From NCBI GenBank assembly GCA_905618805.1, contig CAJQSZ010000034.1:1-53978 (forward strand): a DNA stretch of 53,978 bases. The letters run 5' to 3'. A model generated the notes under the pieces. The model did not search any database and was not told where the DNA came from. It saw only the letters and a list, made by a program, of their open reading frames with translations. This document shows positions 42,632 through 51,640 of this stretch, in pieces. Every line of letters begins with the position of its first letter. Positions within the stretch are counted from its first letter, which is position 1. A program made the position numbers and the translations under genes. Origin of the DNA: an uncultured Candidatus Pelagibacter sp. Lineage in GTDB: Bacteria > Pseudomonadota > Alphaproteobacteria > Pelagibacterales > Pelagibacteraceae.

Positions 42632-43006
42632 ATGGCTCACGAATGGGATAATAAAAAACCAACAGCACAAATGTTAGGAAGATGGCAACCATTTCATGAT
42701 GGTCATTATGCATTATTTCAAGAAATAGTTAAAAAAACAGGTCAAGTTTGTATTCAAATAAGAGATGTGCAAGGTGTTGACGATAACCCATTTGATTTTG
42801 AGACTGTCAAAAAAAATATTGAAGAAAAGCTAAACCCAGAATTCGAAGGGCAATTTAAAGTGATGATGGTGCCAAATATTACCAACATTTGTTATGGAAG
42901 AGGTGTTGGGTATAAAATTGAAGAAGTAGTATTATCTGAAGAGATACAGCAAATATCAGCTACAAAAATTAGAGCTAAAATGAGAGAAGATGGAAAGCTT
43001 GAGTAA
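42632..43006 (+). CDS. Small nucleotidyltransferase (cytidylyltransferase-like)
   Basis: A 124-aa protein of the HxGH nucleotidyltransferase fold. GRWQPFHDGHYALFQEI contains the HDGH version of the signature, and QQISATKIRAKMRED the C-terminal ISxTKIR motif that binds the triphosphate. It would join a nucleotide to a phosphate-bearing compound. It lies 2 nt after the kinase gene and overlaps the crotonase gene by 17 nt. Acceptor unknown. Confidence 0.8.
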   Translation: MAHEWDNKKPTAQMLGRWQPFHDGHYALFQEIVKKTGQVCIQIRDVQGVDDNPFDFETVKKNIEEKLNPEFEGQFKVMMVPNITNICYGRGVGYKIEEVVLSEEIQQISATKIRAKMREDGKLE

Positions 43007-43775
43007 TATTAAGATTAAAATTTTAGATAAAGAAATAGCTTCAATAATTATCGATGAATCCAAAACATATAACTCACTTTCATTTAGAAATTTAGGTGAT
43101 CTAATTAAAGCTTTTAAAAATTTAGATAACGATAAAAACATTAAAGTAATAATTATTGAGGGTGCTGGAAAAGGTTTTAGTGCTGGACATAATTTAAAAG
43201 AAGTAAATGGTCTAAAAAATAGAGCTAAATATCAAAAATTATTTAACCTTTGTTCTAAATTAATGCTTCATATTGTTGAGGGTAAAAAGCCTGTTATTGC
43301 TAAAGTTCATGGAGCAGCTTTTGCTGCTGGATGTCAATTAGTTGCAAGTTGTGATTTAGCTTACAGTACTAATGATGCAATATTTGCAACACCAGGAGTA
43401 AATATAGGATTATTTTGCAGCACTCCGATGGTAGCAGTTAGCCGAAAAGTGAATAGAAAAAGACTAATGAAGATGCTCTTAACCGGTGAACCTATTAAAG
43501 CAAATTATGCCAAAGAAATTGGTTTAATTAATGATCATTTTTCTAAATCAAAATTAGATAATGAGGTTCTAAAATTATCTAAAAAAATTGCTTCAAAATC
43601 TAATTTAACAATTAAAATTGGTAAGCAAACTTTTTATAAACAGTTAGAGATGCCACTAAGAAAAGCATATGCTTATACCAGTAAAATGATGACACAAAAT
43701 ATGATGGCAATGGATGCTAAAGAAGGCATATCTGCATTCTTAGAAAAAAGAAAACCCATATGGAAAAACAAGTAA
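42990..43775 (+). CDS. Enoyl-CoA hydratase/isomerase (crotonase) family protein
   Basis: A 261-aa crotonase. The oxyanion-hole loops are AGKGFSAGHNLKEV and KVHGAAFAAGCQLVASCDLA. The usual glutamate position in FGxPE is changed (FATPGVNIGLFCSTP), as in ECHDC3-like members, so the reaction may not be ordinary hydration. It starts 17 nt inside the nucleotidyltransferase gene and overlaps the next gene by 16 nt. Acryloyl-CoA hydration after DMSP cleavage is one conceivable role, not supported by specific residues. Confidence 0.82.
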   Translation: MESLSNIKIKILDKEIASIIIDESKTYNSLSFRNLGDLIKAFKNLDNDKNIKVIIIEGAGKGFSAGHNLKEVNGLKNRAKYQKLFNLCSKLMLHIVEGKKPVIAKVHGAAFAAGCQLVASCDLAYSTNDAIFATPGVNIGLFCSTPMVAVSRKVNRKRLMKMLLTGEPIKANYAKEIGLINDHFSKSKLDNEVLKLSKKIASKSNLTIKIGKQTFYKQLEMPLRKAYAYTSKMMTQNMMAMDAKEGISAFLEKRKPIWKNK

Positions 43776-44185
43776 TTGACGATAAGATTAAAGAACTATT
43801 TATTAGCTCAAGAGTAATAGCTTTAGTAGGCGCAAGTAAAAAAAAAGAAAAAGATTCAAATATAGTAATGAAATTCTTACAAAAATTTGGTTATAAAGTT
43901 ATTCCTGTAAACCCAACATGTGTAAATGACACAATACATGGGGAAAGAGTTTATGGAACTCTATTAGATATAAAAGAAAAAGTTGACATAGTAGACGTCT
44001 TTAGGCCAAGCGAAGAGACTATAGACATAGCCAATCAAACTAAAGAAATTGGAGCACATGTTTTGTGGCTACAACTTAATATTGAAAATGATAAGGCTAA
44101 AGAAATAGCTATAAAAAATAAAATTTATTACATTGCTAACAGATGCACTAAAATAGAATTTGAAAAATTATTTGGAATAATTTAG
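43760..44185 (+). CDS. CoA-binding (Rossmann) domain protein
   Basis: A 141-aa single CoA-binding domain like the N-terminus of succinyl-CoA ligase alpha (YccU type). VIALVGASKKKEKDSNIVM is the dinucleotide-like loop, VIPVNPTCVNDTIHGERVYGTL the second conserved block, and VFRPSEETIDIANQ the third. No catalytic partner domain exists. It may carry or sense a CoA ester. Overlaps the crotonase gene by 16 nt; last of the four-gene cassette. Confidence 0.85.
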   Translation: MEKQVIDDKIKELFISSRVIALVGASKKKEKDSNIVMKFLQKFGYKVIPVNPTCVNDTIHGERVYGTLLDIKEKVDIVDVFRPSEETIDIANQTKEIGAHVLWLQLNIENDKAKEIAIKNKIYYIANRCTKIEFEKLFGII

Positions 44186-44297
44186 AAAATATTTTTATTA
44201 AATTAATAATTGATATTTTAAGGATAAATCTTACTTTTCCAGTTTTACAGAACTAGTTTTTGATTACCCAAGCTCGATGATAAAAATCATCTATATT

Positions 44298-44435
44298 TTA
44301 TTGAATTAATCCCTTGGCAAATTGAGTGGCTTCTTTCTCTTCAAAAGGACCATGTTTCTTTTCGGTATTTTTTAACATTGTTTTAATTTCGTTAGGGTTT
44401 GTATGCTCACCTTCAAGTACATAAAAATTTTTCAT
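44298..44435 (-). CDS. Predicted 45-aa protein
   Basis: An ORF of 45 codons on the minus strand, starting MKNFYVLEGEHTNPNEIKTM and ending QFAKGLIQ. Composition is soluble, charged and protein-like, and it starts after AAGAAAG at 2 nt. It fills most of the 284-nt space between the CoA-binding gene and the quinone-reductase-like gene. The remainder of that space holds two copies of AGAACTAGTTT (about 44248 and 44446) and no other visible signal. Confidence 0.55.
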   Translation of the reverse strand: MKNFYVLEGEHTNPNEIKTMLKNTEKKHGPFEEKEATQFAKGLIQ

Positions 44436-44469
44436 GGCTTTCTTATAGAACTAGTTTAAAAATACACAA

Positions 44470-45039
44470 ATGAAAAAAATATTTCTTATATATGGTCATT
44501 ATAATGACAAATCTTTTAATGCAGCAATAAGAGATACCTTTATCAAAACAGCAGAGGATAATGGTAATAAAGTTGATGCTGTTGATCTTTATAAAGAAAA
44601 ATTTGATCCAGTTTTTGCCGGTGAGGAACCAGGTGAAGATGTTTTAAATCATCGTAAAAGAATAGAAGAATGCGATATAATTGTTTTAATTGCACCAATT
44701 TGGAATTTTAGAATGCCAGCAATAGTTGAGGGATGGATAGATAAAGTTCTAGCACCACCTTGGGCGTTTACGTTTAAGCAATTATGGGGAAACTATGGTT
44801 TTCCAATTGGTAATTTAAAAGATAAAAAAGCTATAATCTTTTGTACTTATGGTTCTCCAAGGCTTGCAATCACAACCTTCTTCTTAAACTTACCTATAAG
44901 AAGACTGAAGAGAGGTGTTTTTCATATGTGTGGCATTTATAATATTGTCTACAGAAGATATTTTGCTGTACCGTTTGTGAGTGATAAAAAAAGAAAACAA
45001 TTTTTGGAAGACGTCAAAATTACAGCACTTAATATATAG
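44470..45039 (+). CDS. Flavodoxin-fold NAD(P)H-quinone oxidoreductase
   Basis: A 189-aa protein of the Flavodoxin_2 fold (MdaB/KefF/NQO type). IYGHYNDKSFNAAIRDTF is the phosphate-binding start, IIVLIAPIWNFRMPAIVEGWID the FMN-contact block and WAFTFKQLWGNYGFPIG the middle family motif. It probably reduces quinones by two electrons with NAD(P)H. Its 3' end overlaps the next gene by 59 nt. Confidence 0.85.
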   Translation: MKKIFLIYGHYNDKSFNAAIRDTFIKTAEDNGNKVDAVDLYKEKFDPVFAGEEPGEDVLNHRKRIEECDIIVLIAPIWNFRMPAIVEGWIDKVLAPPWAFTFKQLWGNYGFPIGNLKDKKAIIFCTYGSPRLAITTFFLNLPIRRLKRGVFHMCGIYNIVYRRYFAVPFVSDKKRKQFLEDVKITALNI

Positions 45040-45484
45040 GGTAATTTTAGTTACTTTATTTACCTCTTCAATATCTCATGCTGAGTTAGTAAAGCCTAAC
45101 AATGGGATTGAACCCTTTTTAGTTGTCCAAATTCAATTAAGAAGCCTAAAACAGAATGACAACCCTAAAAAAGATAATGGGATTGAACAGACCTGGGAAT
45201 TTGCACATCCAAATAATCAAAAAAACACAGGTCCTTTAGAACGATTTAAGACTATGATTAAGGGTAAGTCCTATGGAATGCTTCTTAACCACCTAGATCA
45301 TAAAGTCGTTGAGATAAAATCGACTGATTTATCAGCTCTTTTTGAAGTAACAGTTCTTGATAAGGATAAGGCCTATTATAAATTCAATTGGACTGTTGAA
45401 AAATATGCTGCAGAAGGTCCGCTGAAAGGTTGTTGGTTGACCACAATGGTCACAGCCCCAACGCCACTTGGATCCTCAATTTAA
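44981..45484 (+). CDS. Secreted DUF4864-like protein
   Basis: A 167-aa protein with a signal sequence (hydrophobic YRVILVTLFTSSISHA) and a mature domain with QIQLRSLKQNDNPKK, WEFAHPNNQKNTGPLERFKTM-like spacing, which resembles DUF4864, a small NTF2-type fold. The only in-frame start before the signal is the GTG at 44981, so it overlaps the upstream gene by 59 nt, unusually long here. Function unknown. Confidence 0.7.
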   Translation: MIKKENNFWKTSKLQHLIYRVILVTLFTSSISHAELVKPNNGIEPFLVVQIQLRSLKQNDNPKKDNGIEQTWEFAHPNNQKNTGPLERFKTMIKGKSYGMLLNHLDHKVVEIKSTDLSALFEVTVLDKDKAYYKFNWTVEKYAAEGPLKGCWLTTMVTAPTPLGSSI

Positions 45485-45543
45485 CTTAATAACTAAACGA
45501 ATTTTGTTTCGTAAATTATAAAAATTTAGTAGGAATCGCATTA

Positions 45544-47976
45544 ATGAAATCTAAAGCAAAAGTTGTAGTAGTTGGTGGTGGTGTAGTAGGAGTAAGTGCT
45601 CTTTATCACTTAGCAAAAAAAGGTTTATCAGATGTTGTTCTTGTCGAGAGAAAAGAATTAACTTCAGGATCAACTTGGCACGCAGCAGGTCTGCTTCCAT
45701 TATTCAATATGAGTTATTCGGTTGGACAACTTCACAAGTATGCAGTTGATCTTTATAAAAAATTAGAAGAAGAGACTGGACAGAATGTTGGTTTCAGTGT
45801 TGTGTCAAATATTCGTTTAGCAAGCACCAAAGATCGAATGGATGAGTATCATCAGTATGCAGGTGTTGCACAAACTATAGGTGTTGATGTAAAATTTTTA
45901 ACGCCAGATGAAGTAAAAGAAATTTGGCCTCTATGTCGTACAGATGATTTGCTTGGAGCAATCCAACACCCAGAAGATGGCTATATTCAGCCTGCTGATT
46001 TAACTCAAGCAATGGCTACGGGTGCAAGAAATATGGGTGCAGAAATTTATAGAAACACAGCTGTAGTTGGAATTAAACAAACTAAAGATGGATGGGTTGT
46101 TGAAACTGACAAGGGACCTATTGAATGTGAACATGTAATTTCTTGTTCAGGAAACTTTGCAAGACAAACTGGAAAAATGGTTGGTTTAGATATTCCTGCC
46201 ATACCTGTTGAGCATCAATATATTGTTACAGAAGCACACCCAGATATTTTAAAGAGAAAAAAAGAAGGCTTACCAGAGATGGGAGTTTTAAGAGATAGTG
46301 ATAGCAGATGGTACATGAGAGAAGAAGCAGGTGGTTTAATTTTAGGACCCTATGAAGATGGTGCTCCAGCTTGTTATGTTGATGGACCATCAAAAGATTC
46401 TGAGTATGAATTATTTCAAGAAGATTTAGATAGACTGGCTCCACATATTGAAGGTGCAATTCATCGAGTTCCAGCCTTTGGAGAGGTGGGTGTTAAAAAA
46501 GTTTATAATGGTGCAATTTGTTATACACCAGATGGAAACCCTATTGTTGGTCCAGCTTGGGGACTTAAAAATTTTTGGATTAATGAAGGACATAGTTTTG
46601 GTATTACTGCAGCAGGTGGAGCGGGTTGGCAACTTGCTGAATGGATAGTTGATGGAGAACCAACGGTTGATATGCTCGGTGTTGATCCAAGACGATTTGG
46701 TGACTATGCAACAAAATCATACTTAAAAGAAAAGAATGAAGAAGCTTACAATCATGTATTTAAAGTTCATTATCCTGATGAAGAAAGAGGTGCTGCTAGA
46801 GAATTAAGAACATCACCTTGTTATGACAGAATGAAAGATTTAGGTGCTGTATTTGGACAAAAATTTGGTTGGGAGAGACCAAACTTCTTTGCAACAGATG
46901 GAATGGAGCAAAAAGACGATTGGTCTTTTAGAAGATCCAAGTGGTTTGAAGCAATAAAAAAAGAATGTAAAAATGTAAAAGAAAATGTGGGTCTTTTAGA
47001 TATGACTGCATTTGCAAAGTGTAGAATTAAAGGTCCTGGTGCAGAGGAGTTTTTAGATTATTTAGTAGCTAACAAACTTCCAAAAAAAATAGGAAGAATT
47101 GGTTTATGTCATGCCCTTAATACTAAGGGAGGAGTTCATTCTGAATTTACGATAATGAGAGAAGCATCAGATAGTTTCTATTTAGTCTCTGCAGGAGCAA
47201 ATCAAAGATTAGACCATGATTGGATTCAAAAATGGATGCCAACTGATGGGACAGTTCAATTTGAAAATTTAACCAATAGTATGGGTGTACTTGTTGTATC
47301 TGGTCCAAAAGCTAGAGAATTAATGACAAGAGTATCAAGAGATGACTTCTCAAAAGAAAACTTTAAATGGTTAAGTGCCAAAAACGTAAACGTTGGAAAC
47401 GCTCCAGTGAATGCTATGAGAGTAAACTTTGTTGGTGAGTTGGGTTGGGAGCTTCATCATCCAATTGAATATCAAAATCATATATTTGATAAATTGATGG
47501 AAGCAGGAAAAGATTTAGGTATTAAGCCATATGGGATTAGAGCAATGAATAGTTTGAGACTTGAAAAATCTTATAAACTTGTTGGAACAGAATTATCAAT
47601 TGAATACTCTCCCTACGAATCTGGGTTAGATAGATTTATACATCCTAATAAAGGAAACTTTATTGGTCTGGATGCACTTAATCAATGGAGAGAAAAAGGT
47701 TTTTCAAATAAATTAGTAACAATGGAAATTCATAACGTTGAAGATGCAGATGTTTTGGGTAATAATCCAATTTATGAAAATGGTAAAGTTGTAGGACGTG
47801 CAACTGGAGGTGATTTTGGATTTAGGTTAGGAAAATCTATTGCATTAGGAATGATAAAACCTGATATTGCGACAACTGGTCAAAAATTGAAAATTGATAT
47901 TCTTGGTAAAATGTATGATTGTACTATTTTAGAGGAAAGCCCTTATGATCCTGAAAATAATTTATTGAGATCATAA
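45544..47976 (+). CDS. Dimethylglycine dehydrogenase-like flavoprotein with GcvT domain
   Basis: An 810-aa two-domain enzyme. The N-terminal DAO half has [20 protein letters not shown] and [14 protein letters not shown], where His46 is in the position of the covalent-FAD histidine of DMGDH. The C-terminal half (about residues 430-810) is GcvT-like: [54 protein letters not shown]. It demethylates dimethylglycine or sarcosine, gives methylene-THF, and passes electrons to ETF. The etfB gene starts on its last base (TAATG overlap). The substrate is likely dimethylglycine; sarcosine or another methylamine is possible. Confidence 0.87.
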   Translation: MKSKAKVVVVGGGVVGVSALYHLAKKGLSDVVLVERKELTSGSTWHAAGLLPLFNMSYSVGQLHKYAVDLYKKLEEETGQNVGFSVVSNIRLASTKDRMDEYHQYAGVAQTIGVDVKFLTPDEVKEIWPLCRTDDLLGAIQHPEDGYIQPADLTQAMATGARNMGAEIYRNTAVVGIKQTKDGWVVETDKGPIECEHVISCSGNFARQTGKMVGLDIPAIPVEHQYIVTEAHPDILKRKKEGLPEMGVLRDSDSRWYMREEAGGLILGPYEDGAPACYVDGPSKDSEYELFQEDLDRLAPHIEGAIHRVPAFGEVGVKKVYNGAICYTPDGNPIVGPAWGLKNFWINEGHSFGITAAGGAGWQLAEWIVDGEPTVDMLGVDPRRFGDYATKSYLKEKNEEAYNHVFKVHYPDEERGAARELRTSPCYDRMKDLGAVFGQKFGWERPNFFATDGMEQKDDWSFRRSKWFEAIKKECKNVKENVGLLDMTAFAKCRIKGPGAEEFLDYLVANKLPKKIGRIGLCHALNTKGGVHSEFTIMREASDSFYLVSAGANQRLDHDWIQKWMPTDGTVQFENLTNSMGVLVVSGPKARELMTRVSRDDFSKENFKWLSAKNVNVGNAPVNAMRVNFVGELGWELHHPIEYQNHIFDKLMEAGKDLGIKPYGIRAMNSLRLEKSYKLVGTELSIEYSPYESGLDRFIHPNKGNFIGLDALNQWREKGFSNKLVTMEIHNVEDADVLGNNPIYENGKVVGRATGGDFGFRLGKSIALGMIKPDIATTGQKLKIDILGKMYDCTILEESPYDPENNLLRS

Positions 47977-48725
47977 TGAAAATATTAGTCGCTGTTAAAA
48001 GGGTAATTGATTACAACGTTCAAGTTAGAGTTAAAGAGGATGGAACTGGAGTCGTTACAGATAATGTTAAAATGTCTAGTAACCCACCTGATGACAATGC
48101 AATTGAAGAAGCTGTAAAAATTAAAGAAGCAGGTAAAGCAACAGAAATTATTGCAATTACAGTGGGTGAAGAAAAGTCACAAGAAACAGTAAGAAAAGCT
48201 TTAGCAGTGGGTGCTGATAGAGGAATATTAATCAAAACCGAAGGAACTGTTGAGCCATTAGCTGTAGCAAAAGCACTTCAAAAAATTGTTGATAAAGAAA
48301 AACCAGACTTAGTATTTATGGGTAAACAAGCAATTGATGATGATTGTAACCAGACAGGTCAAATGTTAAGTGCCTTATTAAATTGGCCTCAAGCAACATT
48401 TGCATCAAAAATTGAAATAAAAGATAAAATTCTAGAAGTAACAAGAGAAATCGATGAAGGATTAGAAACAATTGAAGTTAACCTTCCAGCTATTGTGACG
48501 TGTGATTTAAGATTAAATGAACCGAGATATGCGTCTTTACCAAATATTATGAAAGCTAAAAAAAAACCTATAGAGATATTTACAGCTGCAGACCTAGGGG
48601 TTGATATAACACCTAGAGTTCAACAAATTAAAGTAGAAGAACCACCTAAAAGAAAAGCAGGAATTAAAGTTGCAAGTGTTGCTGAATTAGTTAGCAAACT
48701 TAAAAATGAGGCAAAGGTAATATAA
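47976..48725 (+). CDS. etfB: Electron transfer flavoprotein beta subunit
   Basis: A 249-aa Etf[20 protein letters not shown] opens the family, [19 protein letters not shown] binds AMP, and [20 protein letters not shown] is the beta-family signature. With EtfA it carries single electrons from the dehydrogenase to ETF-QO. Its gene overlaps both neighbours by one base. Confidence 0.96.
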   Translation: MKILVAVKRVIDYNVQVRVKEDGTGVVTDNVKMSSNPPDDNAIEEAVKIKEAGKATEIIAITVGEEKSQETVRKALAVGADRGILIKTEGTVEPLAVAKALQKIVDKEKPDLVFMGKQAIDDDCNQTGQMLSALLNWPQATFASKIEIKDKILEVTREIDEGLETIEVNLPAIVTCDLRLNEPRYASLPNIMKAKKKPIEIFTAADLGVDITPRVQQIKVEEPPKRKAGIKVASVAELVSKLKNEAKVI

Positions 48726-49678
48726 TGTCAGTTTTATTAATAGCAGAACATAACAACAAAGAAGTAAAACCTTTTACATTAAATGCAATTACTGCAGCAT
48801 CACAAATGGATACCGATGTACATGTTTTATTAATTGGAAATAATTGTGGTGATGTTGCTAAAGCATTATCTGAAATGTCAGCTGTTAAAAAGGTGTTGCA
48901 TGCTGAAGCTGCTCATTATGAAAACTATTTAGCTGAAAACTTTGCTCCATTAGTTGTAAAAGTTTCAGAAAATTATTCTCATATTGTTAGCTCTGCAAAT
49001 ACATTTGGTAAAAACTTAATGCCAAGAATAGCAGCACATTTAGATATATCTCAAGTAAGTGATATTACTAAAGTTATATCATCGGATACATTTATAAGAC
49101 CTATTTATGCAGGAAATGCATTTGCTACAGTAAAAAGCATAGATAAAAAAAAATGCATAACAATTAGACCAACTTCTTTTGAACCCTGTGAAACGTCTGG
49201 TGGATCTGCTCCAATAGAAAAAATGGAAGCAACTGAAGAATTTACTTTATCAAAATTTATTAAAAGAGAAGAGGTTAAATCAGATAGACCTGAGCTTGGA
49301 ACAGCTAGAATTGTAATTTCAGGTGGTAGAGGAATGCAGAATGGAGAGAATTTTAAATTGATTGCTGATATTGCAGATAAATTAAATGCTGCAATCGGCG
49401 CATCAAGAGCTGCAGTTGATGCAGGCTATATAAGCAATGAACACCAAGTTGGTCAAACAGGTAAAGTAGTTGTACCTGATTTATATATTGCAGTTGGAAT
49501 TTCAGGGGCAATTCAGCATCTAGCTGGAATGAAAGAAAGTAAAATAATTGTTGCTATAAATAAAGATGGTGAAGCTCCAATATTTAGTGTCGCAGACTAC
49601 GGTCTAGAAGCTGATTTATTTGAGGCATTACCTCAATTCCTAGAAGAATTGAATAAATTAAATAGTATACAAAAATAA
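48725..49678 (+). CDS. etfA: Electron transfer flavoprotein alpha subunit
   Basis: A 317-aa EtfA. The FAD site is GGRGMQNGENFKLIADIADK to YISNEHQVGQTGKVVVPDLY, then GISGAIQHLAGMKESKIIVA and EAPIFSVADYGLEADLF. It forms a heterodimer with EtfB. The gene begins on the last base of etfB. Confidence 0.96.
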   Translation: MSVLLIAEHNNKEVKPFTLNAITAASQMDTDVHVLLIGNNCGDVAKALSEMSAVKKVLHAEAAHYENYLAENFAPLVVKVSENYSHIVSSANTFGKNLMPRIAAHLDISQVSDITKVISSDTFIRPIYAGNAFATVKSIDKKKCITIRPTSFEPCETSGGSAPIEKMEATEEFTLSKFIKREEVKSDRPELGTARIVISGGRGMQNGENFKLIADIADKLNAAIGASRAAVDAGYISNEHQVGQTGKVVVPDLYIAVGISGAIQHLAGMKESKIIVAINKDGEAPIFSVADYGLEADLFEALPQFLEELNKLNSIQK

Positions 49679-49701
49679 TCAGTACTGTAAAAATTTAAGA
49701 T

Positions 49702-51321
49702 ATGCCTAGAGAAGCAATGGATTATGATGTGGTAATCGTTGGTGGTGGTCCATCAGGACTGTCTACAGCTATTAAGCTTAAACAATTAGATCCAGAATTA
49801 AATGTTTGTTTACTTGAAAAAGCTTCAGAGATTGGTGCCCATATTTTAAGTGGTAACGTGTTTGAAACTAGAGCTTTAGACGAGCTATTTCCTAACTGGA
49901 AAGAGTTAAATGCACCAGTTAAAACAAGGGTTTTAAAAGAAAAATTCTTATTTTTGAGTAAAACAAAATCTTTAAGTTGGCCAACTTGGCTACTTCCTTC
50001 AGTTCAGCAAAATCATAATAATTATATAATAAGTTTAGCAAACCTATGTAGATGGCTTGCAGAACAAGCTGAAGCTTTAGGTGTTGAAATATTTCCAGGA
50101 TTTCCTGCTAGTGAAATTTTATACAATGAAGATGGATCAGTTAAGGGAGTTGCAACTCAAGATATGGGAGTTGATAAAGCTGGAAACAAAAAAGATGGCT
50201 TTGAACCAGGCATAGAGCTTTTAGGAAAAGTCACTGTTTTTGCAGAAGGATGCAGAGGACATCTTGGAAAACAATTAATTGAAAAATATAATTTATCAGA
50301 AGATAAAGATCCTCAACAATATGGAATTGGATTTAAAGAAATTTGGGAAATCAGTGAACAAAATCATGAAGAAGGAATGGTAATGCATACTGCAGGTTGG
50401 CCACTTGATAATAATATTTATGGTGGAAGCTTTATCTATCATGCAGAAAACAAACAAGTTTTTTTAGGTTATGTAATTGGTCTTGATTATAAAAACCCAC
50501 ATCTTTCACCGTTTGATGAATTTCAAAGATTTAAAACTCACCCTGCAATTAAAAAGATAATTGAAGGTGGAAAACGTATTTCTTATGGAGCAAGAGCCCT
50601 AATCGAAGGTGGTTTACAAAGTTTACCCAAAATGTTTATGCCAGGTGCCTTGTTAATTGGGTGTGATGCAGGAACATTAAATATGCCTAAAATTAAAGGC
50701 TCTCACACAGCAATGAAGAGTGGAATGATTGCAGCTGAATCAATAATTGAAAGTATAAAAGAAAATAAAGATTTATCTAATTATGAAGATAGGTTTAAAA
50801 AAAGCTGGATATATAATGAACTATATAGGGCTCGAAATGTTAAGCCTAGTTTTAGTTGGGGGCTGATACTTGGAATAATATTTACAGGAATTGATCAAAT
50901 TTTATTTCAAGGTAAATTACCTTTTACATTGAAACATAAACATGTAGATCACGAAACATTAAAACCAGCAAATAAAATGCCAAAAATTAATTACCCAAAA
51001 CCTGATAATATTATAACTTTTGACAAAACAAGTTCAGTTTATTTAACTGGTACTAATCATGCTGATAATCAACCCGTACACCTTCAGCTTAAAGATCCTA
51101 ATTTACCAATTAGTTACACTTTAGAAAAATTTGATGAACCAGCACAAAGATATTGTCCTGCAGGAGTGTATGAAGTTCAAAAAGAGAACGGTATAAATAA
51201 ATTTATAATTAATTCACAAAATTGCATTCATTGTAAAACTTGTGATATCAAAGAACCTTCCCAGAATATTACCTGGGTTACACCTGAAGGAAGCGGTGGA
51301 CCTAAATACGGTAATATGTAA
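49702..51321 (+). CDS. etfD: Electron transfer flavoprotein-ubiquinone oxidoreductase
   Basis: A 539-aa ETF-QO of normal length. The FAD site is DVVIVGGGPSGLSTAIKLKQ, with ASEIGAHILSGNVFETRAL following; GALLIGCDAGTLNMPKIKGSHTAMK is the second FAD block. The C-terminal 4Fe-4S domain shows CPAGVYEV and NCIHCKTCDIKEP. It passes electrons from ETF to ubiquinone at the inner membrane. It follows etfA by 23 nt and completes the chain DMGDH to ETF to quinone. Confidence 0.95.
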   Translation: MPREAMDYDVVIVGGGPSGLSTAIKLKQLDPELNVCLLEKASEIGAHILSGNVFETRALDELFPNWKELNAPVKTRVLKEKFLFLSKTKSLSWPTWLLPSVQQNHNNYIISLANLCRWLAEQAEALGVEIFPGFPASEILYNEDGSVKGVATQDMGVDKAGNKKDGFEPGIELLGKVTVFAEGCRGHLGKQLIEKYNLSEDKDPQQYGIGFKEIWEISEQNHEEGMVMHTAGWPLDNNIYGGSFIYHAENKQVFLGYVIGLDYKNPHLSPFDEFQRFKTHPAIKKIIEGGKRISYGARALIEGGLQSLPKMFMPGALLIGCDAGTLNMPKIKGSHTAMKSGMIAAESIIESIKENKDLSNYEDRFKKSWIYNELYRARNVKPSFSWGLILGIIFTGIDQILFQGKLPFTLKHKHVDHETLKPANKMPKINYPKPDNIITFDKTSSVYLTGTNHADNQPVHLQLKDPNLPISYTLEKFDEPAQRYCPAGVYEVQKENGINKFIINSQNCIHCKTCDIKEPSQNITWVTPEGSGGPKYGNM

Positions 51322-51537
51322 CTAAAGGGATAAAAGAATTCCTACAATTAAGATAAGTATGGCAAACATGCCAAAGAAAATTAAATTTACTTGATAATCT
51401 TTTTTCTCTTCTTTTCTAACTCTAGCTAATAGTTGATTTATATCAACTCGACTAGAAAAGTTTTTTTCATTCAATTTAGGTGTCTGCTTCGTATTGAAAG
51501 TTTCTTCATTTATATTAATAATTTTTTCAGCACTCAT
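51322..51537 (-). CDS. Small membrane protein
   Basis: A 71-aa protein with a polar N-terminus and one C-terminal transmembrane helix (about residues 51-70, NLIFFGMFAILILIVGILLS). It converges with the ETF-QO gene with no gap. The tail-anchored layout has its soluble part, with RVDINQLLARVRKEEKKD, in the cytoplasm. Family not recognised. Confidence 0.7.
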   Translation of the reverse strand: MSAEKIININEETFNTKQTPKLNEKNFSSRVDINQLLARVRKEEKKDYQVNLIFFGMFAILILIVGILLSL

Positions 51538-51585
51538 AATATTATTAAATCATCTGAATATATATTACACAATTAAATGAATGCT

Positions 51586-51628
51586 CATTTTGGGTTGACA
51601 TCCAGTATAACTATGTCCATTTCAGGTT
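51586..51628 (+). repeat. Direct-repeat operator candidate upstream of the two-HTH regulator
   Basis: CATTTTGGGTT (51586-51596) and CATTTCAGGTT (51618-51628) agree at 9 of 11 positions and start 32 bp apart, close to three helical turns. TTGACA (51595-51600) overlaps the first copy. They lie just before the regulator gene, fitting autoregulation. The statistical weight is modest. Confidence 0.4.
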
Positions 51629-51640
51629 AAAGTAAAATTT

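Noticed and set aside
44186-44297. tRNA or small RNA in the gap after the CoA-binding gene
   Set aside because: No cloverleaf arms or CCA-like end; only AT-rich sequence and a repeated AGAACTAGTTT.
45485-45543. ACGAA/TTCGT hairpin before the DMGDH gene as a terminator
   Set aside because: Only five base pairs, and no T tract follows.
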